DNA of 64,000 nucleotides from Acidobacteriota bacterium (GCA_028749115.1 JAQURD010000009.1:1-64000), one strand, 5' to 3'. Counted from the stretch's first letter, positions 36,258 to 46,399 are shown. The notes: a model not told the origin generated them from the letters alone. Numbers and translations are program-made.

Positions 36258-39200
36258 ATGAGTAGCTTTGAGTTTCTGCCTTCAAAATGGAAGAAGAGGT
36301 TTAGCAGCCCGGTTTACTTAATAGCTCTTGTTCTAATCATCAGCATTGTAATTATCGGGGTGGTTTTTTATCGAGCTGAAGAAAGAAGAGTAAAAAACGT
36401 CATTTTTAATCAGCTTTCCAGCATTGCCCGCCTGCAGGGCTGGGAAATAAAATCCTGGCTGGACAAAGGGCGATCCGATGCGGAAGAAACGGCCGGCAGC
36501 CTCTTTTTTTCCAGGGCCATTATCAGTTTCTTGAATGAGCCTGACCTGGAAAAAAGAAATGAAGTAAGAGAACGTCTGAAGCTCACCTCTCGAATTTATG
36601 GCTACTCACGCATTATGATTTTAGACAGGCAAAAGAAGCCGGTTATTTCTGTTGGCGAAGAGGCCCCAGCCGGAGCCCCAGCTTCATTTTCCCAGGAATT
36701 AAAGGAAGCCCTGACGCAAAACGAAAAAACAGGCGAGGTATCTATGACGGATTTGCATGTCCCACAACCTGGCAGCCCCGTTCACCTGGATATAGTGGCT
36801 TCTATTTATTCACCTCAAAGCCAGGGGAAAATAGAAGAAAATAAGCAACCTGATGCTTATCTTGTTCTGAGCGCCAATGCTTCAGAATTTCTTTTCCCGC
36901 TTATTGATTTCTGGCCAGTGGCCTCAAAGACAGGAGAAACTCAACTGGTGAAAAGAGACGGAAATGAAGTAGTTTTTCTCAATGAGCTGAAATCCAGAAA
37001 AGGCTCGGCCCTCACTCTGCGTCTGCCACTCAGCCGGACTGAGACAGCAGCAGTCAAAGCAGTTCTCGGCCAGTATGGTAATTTTGAGGGCTATGATTAC
37101 CGGCAGGAGAAGGTCATGGCCTGCCTGTCTGCTGTTCCCGGGACAAACTGGTCTATTATCGCCAAAATTGATAGGAAAGAAGCTCAGTCCATCTGGCAAA
37201 AACGCTCAAGGTTGATTATCTTTTTAATCATTGCCATTATTATCGTTAATTTACTACTGACTGAGCTTTTCTGGCAGCAACGGAAAACGGCCAATCTGGC
37301 TAAACTTTATCAGGCTGAAACTGCAGTCAGAGAAAGCCAGAAGCTATTTCAGGTGCTGACTGAATCATCTCTGACTGGAGTTTATCTGATTCAGGATGGG
37401 GTTTTTAAATATGTCAACCAGCCCCTGGCTGAGTGGTTCGGCTATAAACCGGAAGAACTGGTAGGCAAGCTCGGTAATCTTGAGCTAACTCACCCTGATG
37501 ACCGGCCAATGGTCGCCAACTATAATCGCCTGCGCCTTGAAAAGAAACTTAAAAGTGCCAGGTACGAATTTAAAGGTCTTAGAAAAGATGGCAGCATCTT
37601 TTATGTTGAAGCTTTCGGAAGTGCCATAGATTATGAAGGAAGGCCAGCTATCATTGGTTCCCTATTTGATATTACTGAAAGGATAAATCTTCTGCAGGAA
37701 ATTCTGGCCAGAGAAGCCGAAATCAAAGCCACGCTTTACAGCATTGGCGATGCCGTCATTGCTACTAACCTGTCCGGCCGGATTGAAATTATGAATCCAC
37801 CGGCTGAAAGACTGACTGGCTGGACAGAAAAGGAGGCTAAGGGCCAGCCGGTTCAGGAAGTTTTCCGGGTCATTGATGAAATGAGCCGCCAGCCTGCTGA
37901 AAATATTTTTGATCGGGTCGCCCGTGAAGGCCTTACTGTTGGCCTGGCCAATCATTCTATTTTAGTCTCAAAAGATGGGAGGGAATATCCAATTGCCGAT
38001 AGCGGTGCACCAATCATTGATAGTCACGGCCAGATGCAGGGCATTATTCTTGTCTTCCGCGATCAGACGGAGGAGCGAAAAATTCAGAAGAAAATTATTG
38101 AAACCAGAGAGCAGCTCAAGGAAAAAAACAGGTTTTTTGAGCACCTCATTGCCAACTTGCCTGGCCTGATTTACCGCTGCCAGAACGACCGGAACTGGAC
38201 AATGGAATATCTAGCTGGCACCTGCCTCGAAATTACCGGTTATAAACCGGAAGATTTAATAAATAATAACAAGCTGGCCTTTAATGATTTAATCCTTCCT
38301 GAATATCAGGAATTTGTCTGGAAAAAATGGCAGGAGGCTTTAGAGAAGAAAGAGACTTTTGAAGGCGAATATCAAATTATAAGTGCCGACGGCAAGATAA
38401 AATGGGTCTGGGAGAAAGGCAGCGGAGTTTTTGATGAGGGGGGCCATCTCCTCTGCCTCGAAGGGTTTATTACTGACATTACGGAAAGGAAAAAAACTGA
38501 GGAAAAACTGGTCAAAAGCGAGCAGGAAAAATCGGCAATCTTTGCCACTATTTCTGAACTTGTGGCTTATCAGACATTTGATCATACTATCTTATGGGTC
38601 AACAGGGCCGCCTGCGATTCCCTTGGGGAAAAAATGGAAGAGGTGGTTGGGAAAAAATGTTATGAGTTGTGGCATGGAAGAAGCGAACCATGTGATAATT
38701 GCCCGGTGGCTGTAGCCAGGGAATCAGGACTGCCAGCTAACACCGATATTGGCAGCCCGGATGGACGCTACTGGCATATAAGTGGCTACCCTCTTAAAAA
38801 TGAGCAGGGGCAAATAATAAGAATGATAGAAGTTACTGCGGACATAACTGACCGGAAAAAAGCAGAAGAAGCTATGAAACAGTCACTTAAAGAAAAGGAA
38901 GTTTTAATCAGGGAAGTGCATCACCGGGTGAAAAACAATATGCAGGTTATTTCCAGCATTCTGAACCTTCAGTCTTCTTTGCTGACTGACCCAAAAGCTA
39001 AAGAAGCCATTAAAGAATGCCAGCACCGGATAAAATCCATGGCTATGGTTCATGAGAAGCTTTACCAGGCAAACAACTTAGCCAATATTGACTTTGCCAG
39101 CTATTTGAGCAGTCTGGCCAAAAATATTTTCCTCGAACACCAAGTCAAAGCAGACCGGATCAGTCTTAACCTTGATATTGAGCCAATTGAAACCAATCTG

Positions 39201-39494
39201 AATGTGGCTGTCCCTCTCGGCTTGATTTTAAACGAGCTGATTACTAACGCTTTTATTCATGCCTTCCCGGGAGGAAAGAAGGGTAACATCTGGATCAGCT
39301 TCAAAAAACAGCCTGATGGCCTGGTGGAAATGCGGGTTAAGGATGACGGGGCTGGTTTTCCTGAGGGACTAGATTTTAAAAAATCAGAATCACTGGGCCT
39401 GGTCATTATCAATACACTTGTCGAGCAAATTGATGGACAGATAGAATTGAGGAGAGATGGCGGCACGGAGTTCCGGCTGACCTTTAAAAGTTAA
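36258..39494 (+). CDS. Multi-PAS membrane histidine kinase (HisKA_2 type)
   Basis: A 1078-aa sensor kinase. TM1 is about residues 19-41 and TM2 about 320-340, with a Cache-like sensor between. Three to four PAS domains follow (about 357-478, 480-605, 625-750, 755-865), each ending in a DITERK/DITDRK-like segment. The kinase core has HisKA_2 with REVHHRVKNNMQVISS (phosphoacceptor His about 885) and an HATPase with N box NELITNAFIHA and G box DDGAGFPEG. GGAGG precedes the ATG by 6 nt. No response regulator is adjacent, so its partner is elsewhere. It follows the diguanylate cyclase by 69 bp, perhaps the same signalling unit. Confidence 0.9.
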   Translation: MSSFEFLPSKWKKRFSSPVYLIALVLIISIVIIGVVFYRAEERRVKNVIFNQLSSIARLQGWEIKSWLDKGRSDAEETAGSLFFSRAIISFLNEPDLEKRNEVRERLKLTSRIYGYSRIMILDRQKKPVISVGEEAPAGAPASFSQELKEALTQNEKTGEVSMTDLHVPQPGSPVHLDIVASIYSPQSQGKIEENKQPDAYLVLSANASEFLFPLIDFWPVASKTGETQLVKRDGNEVVFLNELKSRKGSALTLRLPLSRTETAAVKAVLGQYGNFEGYDYRQEKVMACLSAVPGTNWSIIAKIDRKEAQSIWQKRSRLIIFLIIAIIIVNLLLTELFWQQRKTANLAKLYQAETAVRESQKLFQVLTESSLTGVYLIQDGVFKYVNQPLAEWFGYKPEELVGKLGNLELTHPDDRPMVANYNRLRLEKKLKSARYEFKGLRKDGSIFYVEAFGSAIDYEGRPAIIGSLFDITERINLLQEILAREAEIKATLYSIGDAVIATNLSGRIEIMNPPAERLTGWTEKEAKGQPVQEVFRVIDEMSRQPAENIFDRVAREGLTVGLANHSILVSKDGREYPIADSGAPIIDSHGQMQGIILVFRDQTEERKIQKKIIETREQLKEKNRFFEHLIANLPGLIYRCQNDRNWTMEYLAGTCLEITGYKPEDLINNNKLAFNDLILPEYQEFVWKKWQEALEKKETFEGEYQIISADGKIKWVWEKGSGVFDEGGHLLCLEGFITDITERKKTEEKLVKSEQEKSAIFATISELVAYQTFDHTILWVNRAACDSLGEKMEEVVGKKCYELWHGRSEPCDNCPVAVARESGLPANTDIGSPDGRYWHISGYPLKNEQGQIIRMIEVTADITDRKKAEEAMKQSLKEKEVLIREVHHRVKNNMQVISSILNLQSSLLTDPKAKEAIKECQHRIKSMAMVHEKLYQANNLANIDFASYLSSLAKNIFLEHQVKADRISLNLDIEPIETNLNVAVPLGLILNELITNAFIHAFPGGKKGNIWISFKKQPDGLVEMRVKDDGAGFPEGLDFKKSESLGLVIINTLVEQIDGQIELRRDGGTEFRLTFKS

Positions 39495-39756
39495 GTGAAA
39501 AAATAAAAATCACTATTAAAAGTGAATCTGAAGAAAGGTCGGTTAAGATCAGAATTAAGATTAAGATATTAAGATTAATAAAATTAGCAGGACTCAAAAA
39601 AGACAAAAAATAAGATAAGGGGGAAAATATCAGCCTTTTGCCTATTAGTTAAAGGCCTTGCCGGGCAGGCTGGTTTTATTTGTTTTTTCCGGAAGAAAAT
39701 GGCTTTCCTGGCGTCTCAAGTTATATGATATTTCTTTCAGGAAATGGAGGTCTTAG

Positions 39757-41622
39757 ATGAAAAAGAAATTCTTACCGGTCATGATGCTGGCCCTGGTGCT
39801 GCTGACTTACTCCTGGCTGCAGGCTCAAATGCCTACACTGGAGAAAAAGCCAGAAGAAGTAAAAAGAGCTCTCAGCCTGGTCAGCGAGACTCAGCCAGTC
39901 CTGGAGAAGTACAAAGTTGGTTTTGATTCCATTACTCCGGCTGACACCCTGAATATGCTTGGTTATATTTCCTCTGACTGGATGGAAGGGCGCGACACAG
40001 GAAGCCATGGTTTTGGTGTGGCTGCCGATTATGTCGTTTCCATGTTCAAAATGTGGGGCGTTAGACCCGGGGGCGATGAAGCCAGAATGAATATGAACAT
40101 AGATATGTTCAGGGCCATGGCCCGCGGTGGTGGCCGTCCCGGTCAGCCAGCGGGGAGAAGCTATTTTCAAGAATTTACTTTGAAAGAAATTTCTGATTCT
40201 AAAACTTTACTGACCATTGAGGTCACAAGAGGAAGCAGTCTGAAAAGCCGGACTTTTCAGGGCGGAATCGATTTTATGAGCCTCTTTCCAGCAGAAGAAA
40301 GGATGGAGGGCCCGGTTGTTTTTGCTGGCTATGGAATTAAAGAACCGTCTATTGGCTGGGACGAGCTCAAGGGCTTAAACCTCAAGGATAAAGTGGTGGT
40401 GGTTATCAGTGAAGCACCAGGCAAGGATGATCCGAAATCGCCTTTCAACCAGAAAAAAGAGTTAAAAGATAAATATTTCCCTGAAGACCAGGGCAGGCAG
40501 ATGATGTTGATGAGAATGAGGGGCCGCGGCCAGAGATTCAATAAACTCGACGAAATTTACAAACAGCAACCGGCCGCGGTGCTGATTGTCCAGAATCGGG
40601 GTAAAGATTCAGACATCTATAATTCGCTGGGTGCTGATCAAAATGCTCTACCGTCGGATGACAAGCCAATTATTGATATGCCCAGAAAGAGATTGGTTAT
40701 TCCTGGAGCAAAAGACATGATGTCTGAAATGATGGGTGGAGCCAGCGCACCAACCGTCAATATCACCAGGGAAATGGCCAACCTGTTGCTCGAAAACACC
40801 GGCAAAACGATTGACGGGTGGAAAAAAGCTATAGAGACTACTTATAAGCCGGCTTCCAAAGACATCCCGGGAGCCAGAGTTTCAATAAATTCGACGGCTA
40901 CTTCTCAGCTGATCAAGGCTAAAAATATTATTGCCTATATTGAAGGCACTGATCCAAAGCTCAAAGATGAGTATTTTGTGGTTGGGGCTCATTTTGACCA
41001 TGTCGGCCGCTGGCAGGATTATATTTTTAATGGCTCGGACGATAACGGTTCCGGCTCAGTCGGGGTAATGGCCATTGCCAGGGCGATGGCTCTTAACCCG
41101 GTCAAACCAAAACGAACAATTGTTTTCTGTCTGTGGACAGGTGAAGAAAAAGGCCTGCTGGGTAGCCGCTATTATGTCCAGAATCCAACCTTTCCTATGG
41201 ACAGAACAGTGGGCTATCTCAATTATGACATGATCAGCCGGGCTTTCGATGAGCAGACGATGGAACGCTACCAGAAAATGCTGGGTGTGGCTGGAGTGGA
41301 AGATCTGATTAAGAAAATCCGGCCTGCTTATTTTGCCACGGTTAATGCCACCAAAGACTCGGGCTTTTATGAAATCCAGCAGGAAATGAATAAATACGTC
41401 GGTCTTGATCTTTATATCAACGAACCTGAACTGGGAGCTGGCGGTGGTGGCTCTGATCATTCGTCCTTCGCCGCGGTTAAAAAGCCATACGTTTATTATA
41501 TGACCTCAATGCACCCTGATTATCATCAGCCCAGCGACAGTGTGGACAAAGCTTCAGGCGATTTGCTGTCGAGAGTCATCAGGCTGGGTTATCTAACAGT
41601 TTTTGCCTTTGCTGATAAATAA
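39757..41622 (+). CDS. Secreted M28 zinc aminopeptidase with PA domain
   Basis: A 621-aa exported peptidase. Signal peptide residues 1-24 (ending LQAQ). A PA-type insertion lies at about 175-310, and the M28 catalytic core follows: GAHFDHVG, GSDDNGSG, WTGEEKGLLGS (Glu pair), YDMIS and HPDYHQPSD supply the metal ligands His, Asp, Glu, Asp and His in family order. GGAGG precedes ATG by 6 nt. The stop lies 5 nt before the first copy of a long inverted repeat. It probably scavenges peptides in the periplasm. Confidence 0.93.
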   Translation: MKKKFLPVMMLALVLLTYSWLQAQMPTLEKKPEEVKRALSLVSETQPVLEKYKVGFDSITPADTLNMLGYISSDWMEGRDTGSHGFGVAADYVVSMFKMWGVRPGGDEARMNMNIDMFRAMARGGGRPGQPAGRSYFQEFTLKEISDSKTLLTIEVTRGSSLKSRTFQGGIDFMSLFPAEERMEGPVVFAGYGIKEPSIGWDELKGLNLKDKVVVVISEAPGKDDPKSPFNQKKELKDKYFPEDQGRQMMLMRMRGRGQRFNKLDEIYKQQPAAVLIVQNRGKDSDIYNSLGADQNALPSDDKPIIDMPRKRLVIPGAKDMMSEMMGGASAPTVNITREMANLLLENTGKTIDGWKKAIETTYKPASKDIPGARVSINSTATSQLIKAKNIIAYIEGTDPKLKDEYFVVGAHFDHVGRWQDYIFNGSDDNGSGSVGVMAIARAMALNPVKPKRTIVFCLWTGEEKGLLGSRYYVQNPTFPMDRTVGYLNYDMISRAFDEQTMERYQKMLGVAGVEDLIKKIRPAYFATVNATKDSGFYEIQQEMNKYVGLDLYINEPELGAGGGGSDHSSFAAVKKPYVYYMTSMHPDYHQPSDSVDKASGDLLSRVIRLGYLTVFAFADK

Positions 41623-41627
41623 CTTTT

Positions 41628-41660
41628 AAAACAGGGGACACAAACTATATTTCCTATTTT
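41628..41660 (+). repeat. RAYT-associated repeat, copy 1 (33 bp)
   Basis: Begins AAAACAGGGGACACAAAC, 5 nt after the M28 peptidase stop. Its exact 33-bp reverse complement is at 42012-42044. The interior 41661-42011 has no gene; AAGGGGTACT with AGTGCCCCTT forms a hairpin near 41667-41691. Confidence 0.9.
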
Positions 41661-42011
41661 CTAAGTAAGGGGTACTCTATAAGTGCCCCTTTCCTGATCT
41701 TCTTCCTTTCTGCCATTTCCTTTCTTCTTCGCGATGTTTGCATGACAGTCAGGATTTCATTTGACAGCAACCCAGTAACATTCTGGCGGCGTTAAGTTTT
41801 TTAGCCTTGCCAGGTTTTGTTCTCAATCCAGCCATCGTAAACTCTACTTCCACTTCAATTCTTCAGCTTAAAAAGGCCCTCGGCAATTGCACTATAGTTA
41901 CCTATATAGGTGCATTTGCCTATTAAAACCTATCCGGTTCTTACCAACAAGAATCAGATAAAGTAATTAACTATGCTTAGTTAAGGATCGCCTGCCGGGT
42001 CAATTGCTCTA

Positions 42012-42044
42012 AAAATAGGAAATATAGTTTGTGTCCCCTGTTTT
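42012..42044 (-). repeat. RAYT-associated repeat, copy 2 (33 bp)
   Basis: Exact reverse complement of copy 1 and identical to copy 3. A second partial copy of the outer end (TCCCCTGTTTT, 42046-42056) overlaps the stop codon of the transposase gene. Confidence 0.9.
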
Positions 42045-42054
42045 ATCCCCTGTT

Positions 42055-42714
42055 TTAATGTATTCTCGGCCTGCCTGGCGGATTTATCTTTATTTTGATG
42101 CCCAGGGTCCATTCCAGACTCTTTATGAACTCACTACTTCCCAACGGTTTCCCGCTTCTGGCGTATTCTCTAAAACGCATTAACTCTTCTTCGCTTTCTT
42201 GTCCGCGCAAAAACCCTGCCCAATCCTTGATGTCCCTGGCTAACGGTATAGCCGAGAGTATCCCGTCATTTTGCCCAAAAACATGAGCTCGGGCACTCGA
42301 CCACCGGTAATCTTCAGCTTTTGCTACCAGCCCGGCTCTGACCGGATTACGCTCGATATATCTAATGCAGTTAAACAGATAGGCCTCATCCATGGGATAA
42401 GAGAGAAAACGGCCCTGCCACAAATAGCCTTTCCAATTATTTTTGGCATTAATCATCCAGGTATATTTTTTATGTGTCTCCCCAATAGCTCGCCTCAGAT
42501 TCTCACCATTTCCGGGCACAGCAATCAGATGAACATGATTATCCATTAGGCAATAGCACCAAATTTTTACCTTTTCTTCATGACAGTAAAAACCCAGAAT
42601 CTTCAAATACAGTCTTTTGTCTTCATCATTAAAGAAAACCCGTTGGTTTCTATTTCCACGTTGAATTACATGATGAGGGACATCTGGAACAACAATCCTG
42701 GCAATTCTTGGCAT
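42055..42714 (-). CDS. REP-associated tyrosine transposase (RAYT, Y1_Tnp)
   Basis: A 219-aa HUH-superfamily transposase related to IS200/IS605 TnpA. The opening PHHVIQRGNRNQRVFF, the HUH motif DNHVHLIAVP (near residue 57) and the YIERNPVRAGLV segment (Tyr near 118) are all RAYT hallmarks. Full length with no frameshift, so it may be active. It is bracketed by two direct copies of a 33-bp repeat (42012-42044, 42796-42828) and one inverted copy (41628-41660). No accessory gene accompanies it. A truncated relative is at 54219-54340. RAYTs act on REP-like palindromes in other bacteria; these repeats are likely its cognate sites. Confidence 0.92.
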   Translation of the reverse strand: MPRIARIVVPDVPHHVIQRGNRNQRVFFNDEDKRLYLKILGFYCHEEKVKIWCYCLMDNHVHLIAVPGNGENLRRAIGETHKKYTWMINAKNNWKGYLWQGRFLSYPMDEAYLFNCIRYIERNPVRAGLVAKAEDYRWSSARAHVFGQNDGILSAIPLARDIKDWAGFLRGQESEEELMRFREYARSGKPLGSSEFIKSLEWTLGIKIKINPPGRPRIH

Positions 42715-42795
42715 AGCACATATTAAGACGAAGATGATTGCTGAGATTTATCATGTTAAGTTGAATAATCAATAAAAACAAAAAAATAGAAGCAA

Positions 42796-42828
42796 AAAAT
42801 AGGAAATATAGTTTGTGTCCCCTGTTTT
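42796..42828 (-). repeat. RAYT-associated repeat, copy 3 (33 bp)
   Basis: Identical to copy 2 in the same orientation. Its outer end shares a base with the stop codon (TGA) of the DUF5916 gene. Confidence 0.9.
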
Positions 42829-45629
42829 CACAGGTCGAAGCGGTAAGAAAATTTAAGGAGGAAGATGTTGTCGCCGGGGGCGGTGAATAAGTCACCCAGA
42901 TCGCGCCAGAGCGAAAGCTCGCCGGGGTGACTGTAATCCGCCCGGTTCTGTGTCCAGACCAGATAGAGCAGCGACCCGGGCCGGTATTCCCATCTGAGGA
43001 CGATTGTTCCTCGCCATGACTTATAATTGAAATCTGGATTATTGATAATAAAAGATGAAGCCGGCCCTTCTGCCCCGTCCGGATCAACGAGATAGCCTCC
43101 CTCCACTGGCTCGAGTGTTGAGCCGTCAGCCTCACCGAAAACCAAATAATCATAAGCCCGCGGCCGGTTAAGCTGCTTGAAGCGGTCATACTTGCCGACA
43201 GCGATAAATGGCTGCAAATAAACCTGCAAGCTGAGTTTTGGTGTGAAAATCCAGTTGACCCTGATTTCACTGGCCACTGTCTTCTGATCAATCCGCCCGA
43301 ATACATACCGCACACCATAAGTTTCAGTCATCAGGGGATCAGTTACCTTCTTGACCCATTGCGTTTCATTAGTCTCAAAACTGATCAGTGGTCCGAGAGA
43401 CAGGCTGAAACTGGCCGCTGGTTTCCAGCGCACCGAAAAATTGGCTGACCAGGAATGTGAATCATGCCTGGCCCACTGATAAGAAAAATACCCATCTAAA
43501 ACAACTGGCTGCCTGGAATCGCTTGACAGGTAAAACTGGTGGAGAAAGCCAGTCGGCGTTCTGGCCAGCGGGCCGCCTCTGGTCAACTGATTGGTCAAAG
43601 TAGCCGGCATAAAGAGGAAAGTATAATCAAATTGCCACCAGTTGGTGAGAGTGCCGTTAAAGTCACCAAACAAACAGCTGAACAATTTATTGCCGCCAAA
43701 GTCATACTGCTGGGTCAGGCCGATAAAGGCCATTGACTGGCGAAAGACTTTGCCAGGTTTCAGCCACTGATAACCATAGAATCCATTTAAATCAATTAGA
43801 TCCGAGCCCAGGCTTTGAAAACCGGCATCGTTGGGATCAAAGCCAGGCGATAGAGCCCCGGCTGACAGCAGAAAAAGTGAATTTCCCTGCTGCTTGCCCA
43901 ACTTGAACTGACCGGCCCAGCCATTGAGGGTAGTGGCTTCGGGGTTAAGGCTGATGTGAGTCGCATCAGGCCGCTGGAAATAGTGCAAGGAGCTTTGCTG
44001 CAGCCGATAAATATCTTCCTGGCTGCCCTCGATAAAAGATCCGCCCAGCCAGCCACCAACTACCCAGGTGCGTTTTTTGTCGAGAAACGACCAGCCGTCG
44101 GCCGCTAAGGTAAAAGCATTTTTATTCAGGACAGCTGACAGGGCTTCACTATTTATGTCCCTCATAACACCAGTGGCCATCAGTCCCAAGCCATGCTGTC
44201 CATCATTTATATCCTTCTGGGCCCGGAGGATGCCATAATAAGTCAGCGGCTCGACCTCGTCCTGGTAGCGAGTCCCAAGATCATCAACAGTCACATACTC
44301 ACGAGCAGTGACAGCATTAATGAAACCAACATTCCAGCCGGAGCCAATCCGGCCCGTCAATTTAAAAGCGCCGAGGATGGACGTCCGGTCAGGAAAATCA
44401 ACGAAACCATCATGAAGGGGATACCCCTGAGGCTCGCGGCCAATCCGGCGGCTGTAAAAAAGGCGAGGGCTAGGCCAGTTGACATTGACATTCATATAGA
44501 CACCGCCACTTCCGAAGTTATCAAAAATTGAGGCCCCCTCAATGAAAAAGGGCCTTTTCTCTTCGTAGTAAGTCTCGTAGGCACTGAGGTTAATGACCGC
44601 CGGATCAACTTCCACCTGACCAAAATCCGGATTGACGCTCACATCGAGATTAAGATTGCTCTTTAAGCCGACCTTAAGATCAAAACCGGCGTTGCCTGAA
44701 TATTTATGACCGGTTTTAAACGGATTGCCGGCTTCGGCTGGCTGGAACCGAGCCTGACCGACGGTGTAAGGATAGAACTCGATGCGCCGGCCAGGGCTTA
44801 TTTTCTCAATGCCTTCCAGCCGGGCAAAACGTGAAACATAAGCATTGTCTTCTTTCGGCACCCAGGCGTAATAAAGTCGCTCATTTTTTCGTTTGATGGT
44901 CCGCTGAAAATTTACTCCCCAGACATAGCTGTCTTTTTTCGGAAAGCGGAGCTGATTAAAGGGAATGCACATTTCCAGAGTCCAGCCATCAGCCACCCGG
45001 ACAGCTTTAGCTTCCCAGATGCCGTCCCAGCTGTCGTCCTCGCTAATATCGTTGGAGAGAACCTCATCGACGATCGAACCAGAGGGGTTGATGCCGAAAA
45101 GATAACCGCTGCGCCGGTCAAAATATGGATCGACAGCAAAGAAGAACCAATCCGAATCAACAAAAGAATCGCGGCGGCCAAGGAGCCCAATGATGCCGTC
45201 AGGTTGAGAATCATGGCAGTAAGCAGCCACATAAATATTAGAGCCGTCGTAGGCCAGCCAGACTTCGGTTTTTTCGCTGGCCGGGGCACCATCCACCGGA
45301 TCTTTCTGAAGAAAATCGCTGACTGGCTGGTTTTTCTTCCAGACCTCTTCCTCCAGGAGGCCGTCTAATTTGATTGGAGTGTTGTCGAGGCGGATGGCCT
45401 TTACGACTTTTTCCTCCTGAACTTTCCTTAGGGCCTTTTTGTCAATGTCGTCAGGACGGAGGGCTTTTTTATCAGCAGCTGAAAGATGGTCTGGAAAGAA
45501 AATCAATAAATTGAAGAAAAGAAGAAATAATAAAGGGTAAAAAAATAAAAATCTGTAAATCAGAGCTTCTTTGGCCTCTCCTGGCTCTCCGGATTGTTTT
45601 TGATACTTATTATTTATTACTTTTCCCAT
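42828..45629 (-). CDS. Outer-membrane-type DUF5916 protein with CBM9-like N-domain
   Basis: A 933-aa exported protein. A hydrophobic signal region about residues 25-52 ends LSAADK. Residues about 75-250 form a CBM9/DOMON-like beta-sandwich (IKLDGLLEEEVW start, WLAYDGSNIYVAAYC). The remaining 650 residues are the DUF5916 beta-strand-rich region, expected to form an outer-membrane barrel. The chain ends in FSYRFDL, a C-terminal aromatic pattern typical of barrels. Such proteins are frequent in Acidobacteriota, Bacteroidota and Aminicenantes, and their cargo is unknown. The stop lies in a RAYT-associated repeat. Confidence 0.85.
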   Translation of the reverse strand: MGKVINNKYQKQSGEPGEAKEALIYRFLFFYPLLFLLFFNLLIFFPDHLSAADKKALRPDDIDKKALRKVQEEKVVKAIRLDNTPIKLDGLLEEEVWKKNQPVSDFLQKDPVDGAPASEKTEVWLAYDGSNIYVAAYCHDSQPDGIIGLLGRRDSFVDSDWFFFAVDPYFDRRSGYLFGINPSGSIVDEVLSNDISEDDSWDGIWEAKAVRVADGWTLEMCIPFNQLRFPKKDSYVWGVNFQRTIKRKNERLYYAWVPKEDNAYVSRFARLEGIEKISPGRRIEFYPYTVGQARFQPAEAGNPFKTGHKYSGNAGFDLKVGLKSNLNLDVSVNPDFGQVEVDPAVINLSAYETYYEEKRPFFIEGASIFDNFGSGGVYMNVNVNWPSPRLFYSRRIGREPQGYPLHDGFVDFPDRTSILGAFKLTGRIGSGWNVGFINAVTAREYVTVDDLGTRYQDEVEPLTYYGILRAQKDINDGQHGLGLMATGVMRDINSEALSAVLNKNAFTLAADGWSFLDKKRTWVVGGWLGGSFIEGSQEDIYRLQQSSLHYFQRPDATHISLNPEATTLNGWAGQFKLGKQQGNSLFLLSAGALSPGFDPNDAGFQSLGSDLIDLNGFYGYQWLKPGKVFRQSMAFIGLTQQYDFGGNKLFSCLFGDFNGTLTNWWQFDYTFLFMPATLTNQLTRGGPLARTPTGFLHQFYLSSDSRQPVVLDGYFSYQWARHDSHSWSANFSVRWKPAASFSLSLGPLISFETNETQWVKKVTDPLMTETYGVRYVFGRIDQKTVASEIRVNWIFTPKLSLQVYLQPFIAVGKYDRFKQLNRPRAYDYLVFGEADGSTLEPVEGGYLVDPDGAEGPASSFIINNPDFNYKSWRGTIVLRWEYRPGSLLYLVWTQNRADYSHPGELSLWRDLGDLFTAPGDNIFLLKFSYRFDL

Positions 45630-45724
45630 GTTCGACTTCTTCGCTCCATAGTCTTAACTCGTCTTCTTATCTCTTTAACGAAGCCGAACACAGAAAAGTT
45701 CACTTTATGTATTTATTTATTTGT

Positions 45725-46333
45725 TTATTCCAGAATAACAGCCACTTCGTTGCTTATATCAGGGTCATTTTTCGCTCTAACTCTGATGATGATTCTATCG
45801 CCCTTTTTAAAACCAGGGTTCTTAAAATAGCACCTGGTTCGGAAGCCGATCAGGCCAGTCATTGAGCCTTCATCCACTGCCTGCCGAGAGGTTATCCCCG
45901 GTGGAGGGAAAAAGTCTGTTTTTTGAGGAAATTGATAGAAACGAATCCAGGTAGAGGCAATTCCTTCTTTGCCCATAACTCTGGAAAAGTCAATGTCACG
46001 AATTTGACCACCGTAATTCTTACGCAGTTCTTCGAGGGTTGGCATTTTGTATTCCTTGTCCTGATAAATCATAGTAATGCCGTCACGGCCAACAACAATA
46101 TTACGACTTTCCTCACCTGAGGCCATATAGATGATGAACATCACATAAGGGCTGTCTATTTGCTTGATGGCCAGACTCGCATCGACAGCCAGTTTAATCG
46201 GCCCGGTAGAATTGGCAAAGGCACCCAGGCCATAGTTTTCTGTCACTATTTCTTCTTGAGCCATAATGGCAGATGGCCAGACAAGAATCAGGCTAAAAAC
46301 CAGGATTAAAAGAGAAGTTTTTAAATTTTTCAT
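45725..46333 (-). CDS. Secreted protein of unknown function
   Basis: A 202-aa exported protein with signal peptide (residues 1-25, ending IMAQ). The mature part is beta-rich, with YVMFIIYMASGEESRNIVVGRDGITMIYQDKEY-type strands about 63-95 and a C-terminal segment GFKKGDRIIIRVRAKND. GGGGTG precedes the ATG. I see no metal or catalytic motif. It lies upstream of the DUF5916 gene on the same strand, 96 bp apart, and may be co-transcribed with it. Confidence 0.65.
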   Translation of the reverse strand: MKNLKTSLLILVFSLILVWPSAIMAQEEIVTENYGLGAFANSTGPIKLAVDASLAIKQIDSPYVMFIIYMASGEESRNIVVGRDGITMIYQDKEYKMPTLEELRKNYGGQIRDIDFSRVMGKEGIASTWIRFYQFPQKTDFFPPPGITSRQAVDEGSMTGLIGFRTRCYFKNPGFKKGDRIIIRVRAKNDPDISNEVAVILE

Positions 46334-46399
46334 GTTTCACCCCTTGTTTCTTTATTATACTCCAATTTTCAAGGCAATACTCTGCAGTGTTATTCAGGC

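Noticed and set aside
42828-42830. Possibility that the DUF5916 gene is truncated by the repeat insertion
   Set aside because: The chain ends in FSYRFDL, a normal barrel-protein C-terminus, and length is typical. The repeat starts at the stop and has not removed the end.
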